A stretch of DNA of 20,682 nucleotides from JACDAE01 sp034438015 (GCA_034438015.1 DAOTTD010000273.1:1-20682); one strand, 5' to 3'. Positions 9,070 to 16,446 are shown, counted from the stretch's first letter. Notes: a model not told the origin generated them from the letters alone. Program-made: numbers and translations.

Positions 9070-9396
9070 CTACGGATGGGGTTGTGATACCTGGAAGCAG
9101 GCCACATCATACTGAGAGACAGCATTGTCGCTATTGGCTTGCGTAGCTGAGACGCCGTTGCCGGCGTAGACAGAACCAGCTTGTCCTCCAGGCGACGTAT
9201 CCGTCGGCTCATTAAATGGTGATCCAGGAGAACTGGATGCATTCCCTGGCTCCAGGAGAGCAGTCGCAGAGAGGCATGTCTGACCTGGCTGCCCTTGTGT
9301 AGCGGAACTTGCTGCAAATACTGACGTGATTGGAGGAAAGGCCAGGGCAACCACCAGTATGGTGGCGGTGATGCCTTTCACAAGAAAACGCTTCAT
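9070..9396 (-). CDS. Small secreted protein of unknown function
   Basis: Encodes 108 residues. Residues 1-28 form a clear Sec signal peptide: MKR, then a hydrophobic core, then SVFAAS with a likely AxA-like cleavage near 27-28. The mature part is small, with two Cys (in QTCLSA and DVACF) that could form a disulfide. It is rich in Gly, Ser, Pro and Asn and contains GSPFNE, a YAGN segment and a terminal SQYDVACFQ. I recognise the SPFN...YAGN...SQYDVACF pattern from short secreted proteins of several soil bacteria, but know no function. Start ATG 9396 has AGAAAGGAG at ideal spacing. It stands alone on the minus strand between hsdR and the metallopeptidase, so it is not part of the R-M operon. 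Confidence 0.8.
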   Translation of the reverse strand: MKRFLVKGITATILVVALAFPPITSVFAASSATQGQPGQTCLSATALLEPGNASSSPGSPFNEPTDTSPGGQAGSVYAGNGVSATQANSDNAVSQYDVACFQVSQPHP

Positions 9397-9708
9397 GGTT
9401 CAGCTCCTTTCTCAAAACGGTGTTTCTAATGGTCCCCTGTTCGATAATACGGGCGCGGGTTACAGGGTTCATGAGTGAGGGTGAGTGTCAATCACACAAA
9501 CCCTGTGAGAACGTGATGAACGTAGTGTCATTTATCGGTTAAAAAAGACTGTTTGCCAGATAACTTGCCACGCTGCCAGGCGCTTTCAGCGAATCGGCTC
9601 TCTCACATAATCTGGATCTGAAAAATGTCTCGTTGGAGGATTTGTTTGGTTCTTCAGTATACCACATTTCGCATCAGCGAGCCTGCGGGAGAACCATAAT
9701 CAAGGGTA

Positions 9709-9735
9709 AAATCGCAACCGGCGCGTCTGCGATTT
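9709..9735. repeat. 8-bp inverted repeat upstream of metallopeptidase gene
   Basis: AAATCGCA (9709-9716) and TGCGATTT (9728-9735) form a perfect palindrome with an 11-bp centre, 48 bp before the metallopeptidase ATG. It could be an operator or leader hairpin. The rest of 9397-9782 contains no gene that I can support. It carries the divergent 5' regions of the secreted protein and the metallopeptidase genes. Confidence 0.3.
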
Positions 9736-9782
9736 ATCGCCTCCTACCCACTGACCATCTCCTCAGGCTCCTGTAGTATACT

Positions 9783-10499
9783 ATGTATATGCAGAGCTGT
9801 AGTTTACAATTTGGTAGTACAACGATTGAATATTCCGTGAGCTTCGCGAAGCGCAAAACAGCCGCCGTCGCAGTGCATCCTGATCTACAGGTGATCATCA
9901 CCGCACCAGAAGGATGTGAAGCGGCAACCATCGAAGCGCTGATCCGCAAGCGCGCAACCTGGATACTGCGCCAGCAGCAACAATTCGCGATCTACGCGCC
10001 CCCAGAGACACCCCGTGCCTATGTAAGCGGCGAGAGCTATCGCTATCTTGGCCGTCAATACCGCCTGAAAGTGCTCGAAGGTCAGCTTGAAGATGTGAGA
10101 CAGGAGCGCAGCCTTATCTATGTCATGGTGCCTGACAGGAGTAATGCAAAACAGGTTCAGAACGTTCTTGAGCAGTGGTACCGCAACAATGCTAAGCGTA
10201 TATTCTATGAGCGCCTCGAAGTATGTTATCCCCGTATTGAACGCCTTGGCATCGCATATCCACCACTAGCTATTCGCTTCATGAAGACACGCTGGGGTAG
10301 TTGCAGCCTCTCCGGTCTGATCACGCTCAATCCCCGTCTCGTACAGACCCCCCTGGATTGCATCGACTACGTTCTGATCCACGAATTGTGCCATCTCAAA
10401 GAGCACAATCATAGTAAACAGTATTATCAACTCCTCGATCAAACGCTGCCTGATTGGCGGGAGCGACGACAGAAGCTAAACAGGTTTGAGTTCAGTTAA
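9783..10499 (+). CDS. YgjP-like (COG1451/DUF45) zinc metallopeptidase
   Basis: 238-residue cytoplasmic protein of the YgjP/WLM-like family, a SprT/M48-related metallopeptidase fold. The zinc site is complete: HELCH at residues 200-204 supplies two His ligands and the catalytic Glu, and H210 in EHNHSKQYY is the third ligand at the family's usual spacing. The preceding MKTRWGSCS...ITLNPRL block is the family's most conserved signature. No signal peptide or TM segment is seen. Genes of this family are often found next to type I R-M genes, and here hsdR ends 980 bp upstream on the same strand. The role in such loci is not established. The ATG at 9783 or a second ATG two codons on could be used; neither has a strong Shine-Dalgarno. 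Confidence 0.88.
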   Translation: MYMQSCSLQFGSTTIEYSVSFAKRKTAAVAVHPDLQVIITAPEGCEAATIEALIRKRATWILRQQQQFAIYAPPETPRAYVSGESYRYLGRQYRLKVLEGQLEDVRQERSLIYVMVPDRSNAKQVQNVLEQWYRNNAKRIFYERLEVCYPRIERLGIAYPPLAIRFMKTRWGSCSLSGLITLNPRLVQTPLDCIDYVLIHELCHLKEHNHSKQYYQLLDQTLPDWRERRQKLNRFEFS

Positions 10500-10525
10500 A
10501 CCATTTTCTAATACAATTCTGCAAC

Positions 10526-10621
10526 TCATCCCAGGTCCCGAGCAATGTTTGCTGCCCAGGACTCAATGGTTTCCCAGTCGCGGAAGTCGCCTATAGGAGC
10601 CCGAACCGCCTTCGCCATCAT
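10526..10621 (-). CDS. Possible 31-aa ORF coupled to upstream membrane protein
   Basis: On the minus strand the stop of the membrane-protein gene reads GGATGATGG, so an ATG (10621-10619) overlaps the TGA. The new frame runs 31 codons to TGA at 10528-10526. The peptide looks like real protein, with APIGDFRDWETIESWA in its middle, two Trp and a soluble mixed-charge composition. It is unlike random translation. It may be a translationally coupled small protein or the surviving piece of a decayed gene. I do not recognise a family. Confidence 0.4.
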   Translation of the reverse strand: MMAKAVRAPIGDFRDWETIESWAANIARDLG

Positions 10622-11400
10622 CCGTAATAAAGCACGCTCAGGACAAGACTTACCAGGATAATGGCCGCAAAAAAGAGCTCTACGCCCAGGCTCGTGGTCA
10701 TCCCTTTACTGCTCATAACCAGGAACATAGCGAGTATCCCGGTGCCCGTAAAGATGCTAAAAACCAGTAGGGGAAGCGCCAATATATAGCCCACGAGCTT
10801 TCTTCTCCACAGCAGAATTGAGGTGATGATCATTGCAGGAAGATAGAGCCCTATATCCAGGACGTGCACAGGATTGGTCAGCAAGCCATTTTCCAGCACA
10901 GTCTGCGGCATCTTCCCCGTCAAAAGCGCCGGGATATCCTCGCTTAACCACAGAAAGTAAAACAGTACGGCTACTACCATCAAAAACACACTCACTACTC
11001 TTGCTCTGTTATTGGCAGCAAAGTACGATTTGTCCAGATGAAGTCGTATTATGCCATCAACAAGCGTATAAAAAGAAAGGCCAACAAGCGCAACATACAC
11101 CAGGAACAGGCTGTTAAAGTGGATATCAAACGCGTAGATGACATATGGATAAAGCAGAGAGAGCAATACCCCGATCCATACCAGAAATGCCTTGACTGAT
11201 CCTTTGCTGACAAAATAGACCGCACTCAAAAGTGCGGCGGCGGCAACAAGATTGGCGATGTCCTGGCCGTATGCCTGTACCATCCAGGAAAGAGTTTCCC
11301 TGGCGTAAATACTCTTGATAAATAGCCCTGCGCTACTTGAGATAATGACTAATATTGCAATTGCCAGCGTGAGCCAGAGAGAGAGCCTCGAGATTTTCAT
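10618..11400 (-). CDS. Multi-TM membrane protein of unknown function
   Basis: 260 residues, almost entirely hydrophobic, with about eight predicted membrane helices. The first is at about residues 7-28, and helices continue through the IANLVAAAALLSAVYFV, VWIGVLLSLLYPYVIYAF and LFLVYVALVGLSFYTL segments to the C-terminus. Short polar loops carry conserved-looking Asp, Asn and Arg residues, such as the YGQDIANL loop. No enzyme motif, transporter signature or metal-binding His cluster is visible. It resembles a set of uncharacterised membrane proteins with a YVIYAFDIHFNSLFLVYVA-like segment. The start has a strong AGGAGG six bases upstream. The stop overlaps a 31-codon ORF. It is divergent from the DapB-like gene. 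Confidence 0.8.
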   Translation of the reverse strand: MKISRLSLWLTLAIAILVIISSSAGLFIKSIYARETLSWMVQAYGQDIANLVAAAALLSAVYFVSKGSVKAFLVWIGVLLSLLYPYVIYAFDIHFNSLFLVYVALVGLSFYTLVDGIIRLHLDKSYFAANNRARVVSVFLMVVAVLFYFLWLSEDIPALLTGKMPQTVLENGLLTNPVHVLDIGLYLPAMIITSILLWRRKLVGYILALPLLVFSIFTGTGILAMFLVMSSKGMTTSLGVELFFAAIILVSLVLSVLYYG

Positions 11401-11619
11401 AATTCCTCCTACTTGCTGATGCTACATGCTACACGGCGTTTCGCGAGGAGAGCAATTAGCCGCTCGGAAGTCACATTTATAGAGACCCTTCCAACATGCA
11501 GTGTAATAGAGAGGCGTCACAGGGAGATCATAGGAAGTAGTTTTCCCTACACGAAGCCGTCACGACCTTAGAGCCTATAAAAAATAAATAAAGTTGAGCT
11601 TAGAGATCATCTGAAAAAG

Positions 11620-11628
11620 TGATAGAAT
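11620..11628 (+). promoter_or_regulatory. Extended -10 candidate for the DapB-like gene
   Basis: TGA-TAGAAT fits an extended -10 element (TGn plus a five-of-six TATAAT). The hexamer 17 bp upstream (TTAGAG) is a poor -35. It would give a leader of about 80 nt. The rest of the 316-bp divergent gap (11401-11716) is AT-rich and shows no gene. Confidence 0.3.
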
Positions 11629-11716
11629 CGAAGAGAGCATAAGGTGTTAAAGCCAATATATAATTGACCCAAATGGCTACAGGCGTTGACAAAGGGGAGA
11701 GAAAGGATTTTGAGCT

Positions 11717-12520
11717 ATGGGTATTCGCGTGTGTGTAGCAGGCGCGACAGGCTGGACCGGTAGTGCCGTGACAGGTGCCATCTTAGCATCAAGCGAATTT
11801 CAACTTGTGGGTGCCATTGCTCGCCGACACGTTGGAAGAGATATTGGGGAGGCGCTGGGTCATGGGAGAGTCAATGTGAACATCGTCGCCTCTCTAGAAG
11901 AGGCACTGGAGATCTCAACTGATGTCCTCATTGACTATACAGGACCTGACATGGTGAAGGGCCGCATCCTGGCAGCACTGGACAAAGGTGTGCGGGTGGT
12001 CGTTGGGACGTCAGGGCTGACAGCGAGCGATTACGCAGACATTGCACAAAGAGCAGAGGCCCGAAAGCTCGGAGTCATTGCAGCTGGCAACTTCTCCATG
12101 ACGGCGGCCCTGGCAAAGCATTTTGCTTTGATTGCAGCTCAATACTTGCCCTCTTGGGAGATCATTGATTATGCCAGCGCCGCGAAAATTGATGCTCCCA
12201 GCGGGACGACACGCGAACTGGCCGAAGAACTCGCAACCATCTCCCAGAACCACCTGAGTGTCTCTCTTGAAAACACTCATGGCCCAAAAGAGGCACGCGG
12301 GGCAACGATTGACGGAACACAAGTTCATTCAATACGCCTGCCAGGCTATATTATTGCGTTTGAAACGATTTTTGGGTTACCCGAGGAGCGCTTGAGTATT
12401 CGTCACGATGCCGGGTCTGGTGCTGAGCCGTATGTGAGTGGCACGCTCCTTGCAGCACGGAAAGTGCTGGAGGTGAATGGACTGGTGCGCGGATTAGATC
12501 GGCTCCTTTTTCCTGCATAA
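11717..12520 (+). CDS. DapB-like dihydrodipicolinate reductase homologue, His motif lost
   Basis: 267-residue protein with the fold of 4-hydroxy-tetrahydrodipicolinate reductase. It has an N-terminal Rossmann domain (VAGATGWTG, 8-15), a GTSGL segment (97-101) and a GNFSM segment (124-128) as in DapB. The C-terminal domain contains KIDAPSGT at 157-164. In DapB the segment before that Lys is HHRH, which includes the catalytic His and substrate-binding residues. Here it is ASAA (153-156), and the usual GEH motif further on is also absent. The Lys and PSGT loop remain. The enzyme is therefore probably an NAD(P)-dependent dehydrogenase acting on another substrate, not the lysine-pathway DapB. The start has an AAAGGA site about ten bases upstream. 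No lysine or diaminopimelate genes lie nearby. Confidence 0.75.
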   Translation: MGIRVCVAGATGWTGSAVTGAILASSEFQLVGAIARRHVGRDIGEALGHGRVNVNIVASLEEALEISTDVLIDYTGPDMVKGRILAALDKGVRVVVGTSGLTASDYADIAQRAEARKLGVIAAGNFSMTAALAKHFALIAAQYLPSWEIIDYASAAKIDAPSGTTRELAEELATISQNHLSVSLENTHGPKEARGATIDGTQVHSIRLPGYIIAFETIFGLPEERLSIRHDAGSGAEPYVSGTLLAARKVLEVNGLVRGLDRLLFPA

Positions 12521-12536
12521 CACGAGAGCAGGGCCA

Positions 12537-13601
12537 TTACCGCCTCAAAAAACCCTTTAACTCCCCTATCTCGTACTCTATACGTCGAAGCGCCCGCAAG
12601 CCATACGACGGCTCATCCACGTGCGCGGCCAGCCAGAGGACATGGCACATCAGCCTCGCCGCTATGAAGGTATCTAGCAGAGCTTCGTGGCCCGCTGAGA
12701 GGGATCGCACGCGCCGGTACCCCGCCAGAAAAGCCTGCCGCAGGGCGGGATAATCAGGGCGAGCGAGCAGCGTCGAGAAAGCTACCCCGATATCGAAGAG
12801 ATAGTATCCCCAGCCACAGCCATCAAAATCGATGGCATGCACTTCCTCGTGAGAGAATAAGTAATTTCGCTCGTAGAAATCTGCATGAATCAGCCCAAAT
12901 ACTTCCCGTCCTTCTCCCAATGCCTGCATGGCTTGCTGAACCTTCTCGGCAGTGGCATCCAGTACAGTGCGATCCTCGCGCGACAAATGCGCCCAACTCT
13001 GCTCAAGATCGGTTCCCAACACTCCACTACGGAGCCCCTCAAAATCCCAGCGTTTGCGAAAGAAGCCTGCGGGAACGACAAAACGCTCGGCATGCAGGTG
13101 GAGCTTCGCCAGAAACGCTCCAACACGCTCAAGCTCATTTACAGCGAGTCTGGTGCGCAGAAAACGGCCATCAACCCAACGGAAGACCACACACTGCCTC
13201 GGTTCCGGTACCCCCGCAGTGGATGCTAGCGTTAGCAGCTTACCAGCGCGAGTCGGCACGGGCTCTGGCACAACCAGGCCCATGTCATGGCGCAGAGCAA
13301 GCAACCAGAGGAGTTCCGACTGAATAGTCGACGCGTCCTGAGAGCCTGGACGATGGATGCGGATCACATAGCGTTCCCCTTTATATGCCGCTGGATAGTC
13401 CTGGCTGGCCTCAAGGGAATGGGTACAGGTGTCAATACGGAAGGTCGTATTAAAAAAATGCATTAATGGTGTCAGATGCACCGCTCCAAGATCATAGGCA
13501 GCCAGCGCTGTTTCCGCCAGACGCCTCATCCGTCGAATCTGCCCACCATGTGTAAGGTCTTCAAAGCGTTTCCTACTCACGGTTGAATGCTCTCTGATCA
13601 T
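12537..13601 (-). CDS. Aminoglycoside-phosphotransferase-fold kinase
   Basis: 354-residue cytoplasmic kinase of the APH / choline kinase-like superfamily. The ATP-binding N-lobe includes YVIRIHRPG, where the strand would place the phosphate-anchoring basic residue. FRWVDGRF is the hinge. The catalytic loop is HADFYERN (His 239, Asp 241, Asn 246) and the metal-binding motif is IDFDGCGWG (Asp 258, Asp 260). Members phosphorylate antibiotics, small metabolites or proteins, and the substrate cannot be read here. The frame extends to a TTG at 13619, but ATG 13601 is the more natural start; GTG 13568 is also possible, and none has a strong Shine-Dalgarno. It converges on the DapB-like gene, with only 16 bp between the stops. 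Confidence 0.8.
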   Translation of the reverse strand: MIREHSTVSRKRFEDLTHGGQIRRMRRLAETALAAYDLGAVHLTPLMHFFNTTFRIDTCTHSLEASQDYPAAYKGERYVIRIHRPGSQDASTIQSELLWLLALRHDMGLVVPEPVPTRAGKLLTLASTAGVPEPRQCVVFRWVDGRFLRTRLAVNELERVGAFLAKLHLHAERFVVPAGFFRKRWDFEGLRSGVLGTDLEQSWAHLSREDRTVLDATAEKVQQAMQALGEGREVFGLIHADFYERNYLFSHEEVHAIDFDGCGWGYYLFDIGVAFSTLLARPDYPALRQAFLAGYRRVRSLSAGHEALLDTFIAARLMCHVLWLAAHVDEPSYGLRALRRIEYEIGELKGFLRR

Positions 13602-13646
13602 GAAGGAGCAGGCAACCAACTGCTCTTGCCCATGCCCCCTCTTCCG

Positions 13647-14942
13647 TCATTTTTGTACGGGCGATCCTTGCGATCGCCCTGCCTCGCGATCGCCCTGCCC
13701 CCGATCGCCCTGCATGCCCCTCTCCCTCTGCACACTGCCGTTATACACGCGCCCGCGCCATTCCACGCCGCGCTTCGTCAGTATGCGCCACGTCGATTGA
13801 CCCAGGATGCCCTCGAAGACGGCCCCTGCTAGCGGCTGTGTGAACGCGTAATACCACGGCACCTTCAACTGCCGGTTCAGCCACACCCGGTACGTGACCA
13901 GCGCCGTCAGTTCCAGGCCCGTCGCAATGCTCGCTTCCTTCGCGCCAATGCGTCCGCGTCCCCTCGTCAGAGCAGCGAGCAGAGGGAGGATGAAGGGCGC
14001 TATCGAGACCTGCGGCAGACCGATCAGCTCCAGCAGCACGAAGAGGAGACCGCCGCGACTCCCCAGATATGCGTTCTTGCGCCAGCCGCGCCACTCATCC
14101 TTCAGGCTGCGATACATGTACACATGCACCAGATCGCGCCCATCCACAAAATGCAGGCGAAAACCCTGCTGCTTGATAACCCTCGCCAGGTCGCGATCGT
14201 CGAGCAGCGTGTCGCGCAGTTCGGGCCGCTCATAGCCACCCACGGCATCGTAGACCTCGCGCCGGATCAGAATATACTGCCCATTGGCGACCGCTACGTT
14301 GCTGAGCGGATCGTTGACCAGCTTCGGAGGATACTGCATACTGATCCCCAGGTACGCCATCGGCGTCATCACCTTGTTCCAGAACTTCGGCAGCTCCTGC
14401 TGGGAGCCAAGGGTGAGCATATCGACGCCCTCCTGCATCGCCTGCGTCAGCGAAGAGCGCAGGGCGTTGGGCGCGTGCCAGGTATCGGCGTCGGTAAAGA
14501 GAAACCACTCTCCACGCGCCTCCTGCGTCCCCCTGTGAATAGCGTGCGGCTTACCGGCCCAGTGCGCGGGCAGGTCGCGCAAACGCAGGATATATAAGCG
14601 GTCGCTATCGGGGTGCGTCGCCGCCAGTTGGTCCAGGATGCACGCCGTTCCGTCCGTAGAGCCATCATCGACCACAATTACCTCGTAGTGCCCGTAATCC
14701 TGTTCCAGCAGCGACGTGACGCAGCGTCGGATATTCAGTTCCTCGTTGCGCGCCGGAACGATGATCGAGACGAGCGGCCCGACCGTTGTTTGCGTCGACT
14801 CCTTCACAGGCAACGTGTTGATAATATCTTTTTTATCGGGCCTGGTGCGCTGCCAGACGACCAGGAAAAATCCAACCACCCCTATCACATGTGCCCAGAG
14901 GAGGAAGCGGGGCCAGGACCCGGACCAGTGCTCTTTTCTCAT
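13647..14942 (-). CDS. Family 2 glycosyltransferase, membrane-anchored
   Basis: 431 residues. An N-terminal membrane helix (about 11-30) is followed by a GT-A domain with VSIIVPARNEELNIRRCV (about 58-75), VIVVDDGSTDGT (88-99), the metal-binding DAD in LFTDADTW (about 148-155) and LLDDRDLARVIKQQGF as the acceptor-side acidic motif. One or two further hydrophobic segments follow, including VSIAPFILPLLAAL. It probably transfers a sugar from an activated donor to a lipid or envelope acceptor at the inner face of the membrane. The last 25 or so residues (RERGMQGDRGQGDREAGRSQ...) are encoded by a GC-rich tandem repeat and do not look like part of the enzyme. ATG 14942 has GGAAGAG upstream; GTG 14951 is an alternative. 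Confidence 0.85.
   Translation of the reverse strand: MRKEHWSGSWPRFLLWAHVIGVVGFFLVVWQRTRPDKKDIINTLPVKESTQTTVGPLVSIIVPARNEELNIRRCVTSLLEQDYGHYEVIVVDDGSTDGTACILDQLAATHPDSDRLYILRLRDLPAHWAGKPHAIHRGTQEARGEWFLFTDADTWHAPNALRSSLTQAMQEGVDMLTLGSQQELPKFWNKVMTPMAYLGISMQYPPKLVNDPLSNVAVANGQYILIRREVYDAVGGYERPELRDTLLDDRDLARVIKQQGFRLHFVDGRDLVHVYMYRSLKDEWRGWRKNAYLGSRGGLLFVLLELIGLPQVSIAPFILPLLAALTRGRGRIGAKEASIATGLELTALVTYRVWLNRQLKVPWYYAFTQPLAGAVFEGILGQSTWRILTKRGVEWRGRVYNGSVQRERGMQGDRGQGDREAGRSQGSPVQK
13659..13714. repeat. 16-bp tandem repeat plus palindrome at end of GT2 gene
   Basis: Three units containing CGATCGCCCTGC recur at 16-bp spacing (from about 13670, 13686 and 13701). The first also forms a palindrome GGGCGATC-CTTGC-GATCGCCC (13659-13679). 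The block covers the last codons of the glycosyltransferase and is translated as Gln-Gly-Asp-Arg-type residues. It has the look of a host intergenic repeat that expanded into a coding end. Confidence 0.65.
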
Positions 14943-14977
14943 CAGTTCCACTCTTCCGCGTATAATTGTTTTGTCCT

Positions 14978-14986
14978 ATTATAGCA
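14978..14986 (-). promoter_or_regulatory. Extended -10 promoter for the GT2 gene
   Basis: On the minus strand TGC-TATAAT is a perfect extended -10 element, 36 bp before the glycosyltransferase ATG. No good -35 hexamer stands 16-18 bp upstream, which is common for extended -10 promoters. The 84-bp gap to the Fic gene shows no hairpin with a T-run. Confidence 0.5.
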
Positions 14987-15035
14987 GATGCGCTCTACCC
15001 ACCTCGGCAGGTATCCAGAGAACTCCATTTAAGGT

Positions 15036-16265
15036 TTAGGCAGGGAAATCTGTCTTTTCTTCCTCATTGGCTGAAAGCGCTTTACCCTCGTTCTCTGGAA
15101 TGGTATCATCGAACATTGCAAGGTACTCGGAGTAAATAAATCGCCTGTTACGTTGATATTTATCCATTTTGCGTAAGAGCCCATGCTCTTGAAATTTGTT
15201 TACTAATCTATTTGCATTTGCATAACTTAAGCCAGTTACTTCAGCAGCCCCATTAACGGTAATGATAGGTCTCTGATATAAGTGCTCAAGAAGTTGATAA
15301 GTTCCGCTCCAATTAGAGATGTGAGTAGCAATAATATTTCGGTGCCTTTCCCTCAACTGAACAATATTTCTCGCTGTAGTTGTTGCTTCTTGCGCGACTT
15401 CGAACACACCTCGTAAGAAGAACTTTAACCAGGATTCCCAATCACCTTCATCACGTATCTTCTGAAGATACTCATAATACTCTAACCTGTTTGCTTTAAA
15501 AAAGTACGATAAGTAAAGCAGTGGTTTGCGTAAAATACCCTCACTACATAATATAAATGTAATAAGCAATCTTCCCATCCTTCCATTACCGTCAAGAAAC
15601 GGGTGTATAGTCTCGAACTGAGCGTGCACTAAGCCCAATCTCAAAAGGATAGGTATGGTTTTCTCAGTGTGAACAAATGATTCCAGGTTATCTAACGCTC
15701 TATTCATATCTGTAGGAGATGGAGGCACAAACTTAGCTGATTTGATTGTCCCTCCAGGATTTCCAATCCAGTTTTGTATAGTTCGAAATTCGCCAGGGCG
15801 ACGATCGGCACCCCTCACTTCTTTCAACAAGAGACCATGAATTTCACGAATAAGTCGGAGAGATAATGGAAGTGTATTAAGCCTTTGAAGCCCATAGTTC
15901 AAAGCGTTGATATAATTGATTACTTCTTCAATATCCTGTGGATTTTCAGGTAGAGCAGCATTTGCCTCAAATGCTAAAACGTCTATTAGAGAGGCCTGAG
16001 TTCCTTCAATCTGGCTTGAAAGCACAGCCTCTTTGTTCACATACATAGCAACAAAAAGGTCAGCATTAGGTAATATTTCACTTGCACCATCCAGGCGTCC
16101 TAATTCCCTATCAGCCTGCGAAAGCAAGTGAAGCATCTCATCATCTAATTGAATAGGTGGATCAGGTGGTAATGGTTTTGGAATGAAGGCTTTGTAGCCC
16201 CCAATCTGACTAACGTAACTACCTGCACGATCTCGGTCGGTGCCTTTATTATCATTGGTGATCAC
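15036..16265 (-). CDS. Fic-family protein (AMPylase type) with C-terminal HTH
   Basis: 409 residues. An N-terminal helical region carries the autoinhibitory motif SSQIEG (residues 83-88), matching [S/T]xxxE[G/N]. Next comes the Fic core with the complete catalytic motif HPFLDGNGRMGR (221-232). A C-terminal winged-helix-like domain (about 330-400) follows, with VNGAAEVTGLSYANANRLVNKF as the probable recognition helix. Family members transfer AMP from ATP to target Ser, Thr or Tyr; the target here is unknown. I chose GTG 16265 because AAGGAG stands seven bases upstream. The frame stays open to 16400 through an 81-bp tandem duplication, and an ATG at 16346 is the duplicated copy of the start with a degraded Shine-Dalgarno. 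The gene is AT-rich compared with both neighbours, which suggests transfer. The HTH could bind the repeats at its own start. Confidence 0.9.
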   Translation of the reverse strand: MITNDNKGTDRDRAGSYVSQIGGYKAFIPKPLPPDPPIQLDDEMLHLLSQADRELGRLDGASEILPNADLFVAMYVNKEAVLSSQIEGTQASLIDVLAFEANAALPENPQDIEEVINYINALNYGLQRLNTLPLSLRLIREIHGLLLKEVRGADRRPGEFRTIQNWIGNPGGTIKSAKFVPPSPTDMNRALDNLESFVHTEKTIPILLRLGLVHAQFETIHPFLDGNGRMGRLLITFILCSEGILRKPLLYLSYFFKANRLEYYEYLQKIRDEGDWESWLKFFLRGVFEVAQEATTTARNIVQLRERHRNIIATHISNWSGTYQLLEHLYQRPIITVNGAAEVTGLSYANANRLVNKFQEHGLLRKMDKYQRNRRFIYSEYLAMFDDTIPENEGKALSANEEEKTDFPA

Positions 16266-16395
16266 AATGGAACTCCTTATTATCATAAATGCCTTGAAAT
16301 GATAATAAGAATTGTTTTTCCTATCCTTATTATCATCGGTGATCATGAAGAAACTTCTTATTATCATAAATGCCTTGAAATGATAATAAGGATAG
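16246..16395. promoter_or_regulatory. Six-site ATGATAATAA operator-like array, 81-bp tandem duplication
   Basis: TTATTATCAT or its complement occurs exactly at 16246-16255, 16277-16286, 16299-16308, 16327-16336, 16358-16367 and 16380-16389. Sites 1, 2 and 3 repeat as 4, 5 and 6 at exactly 81-bp spacing. Sites 2-3 and 5-6 form 11-bp palindromes (CTTATTATCAT / ATGATAATAAG). 16321-16336 and 16380-16395 form a 16-bp perfect inverted repeat. The array covers the Fic Shine-Dalgarno, start codon and first codons. It is most simply an autoregulatory operator for the Fic HTH domain, but the 2-3 palindrome could also fold in mRNA and partly hide the ribosome binding site. Confidence 0.75.
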
Positions 16396-16446
16396 CACAA
16401 ATCTCGCCTTAAGTCACTATATCACTGGCACCCCCTTCATCTCATA

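Noticed and set aside
2489..9745. Shared TTTATCGCCTCCT 13-mer upstream of hsdM and of the metallopeptidase
   Set aside because: A few shared 13-mers are expected by chance in 20 kb, and the flanks do not match, so I do not call it a common operator.
16246..16395. CRISPR-like reading of the TTATTATCAT repeats
   Set aside because: There are only two 81-bp units, they are palindromic, there are no unique spacers of constant length, and no cas gene is present.
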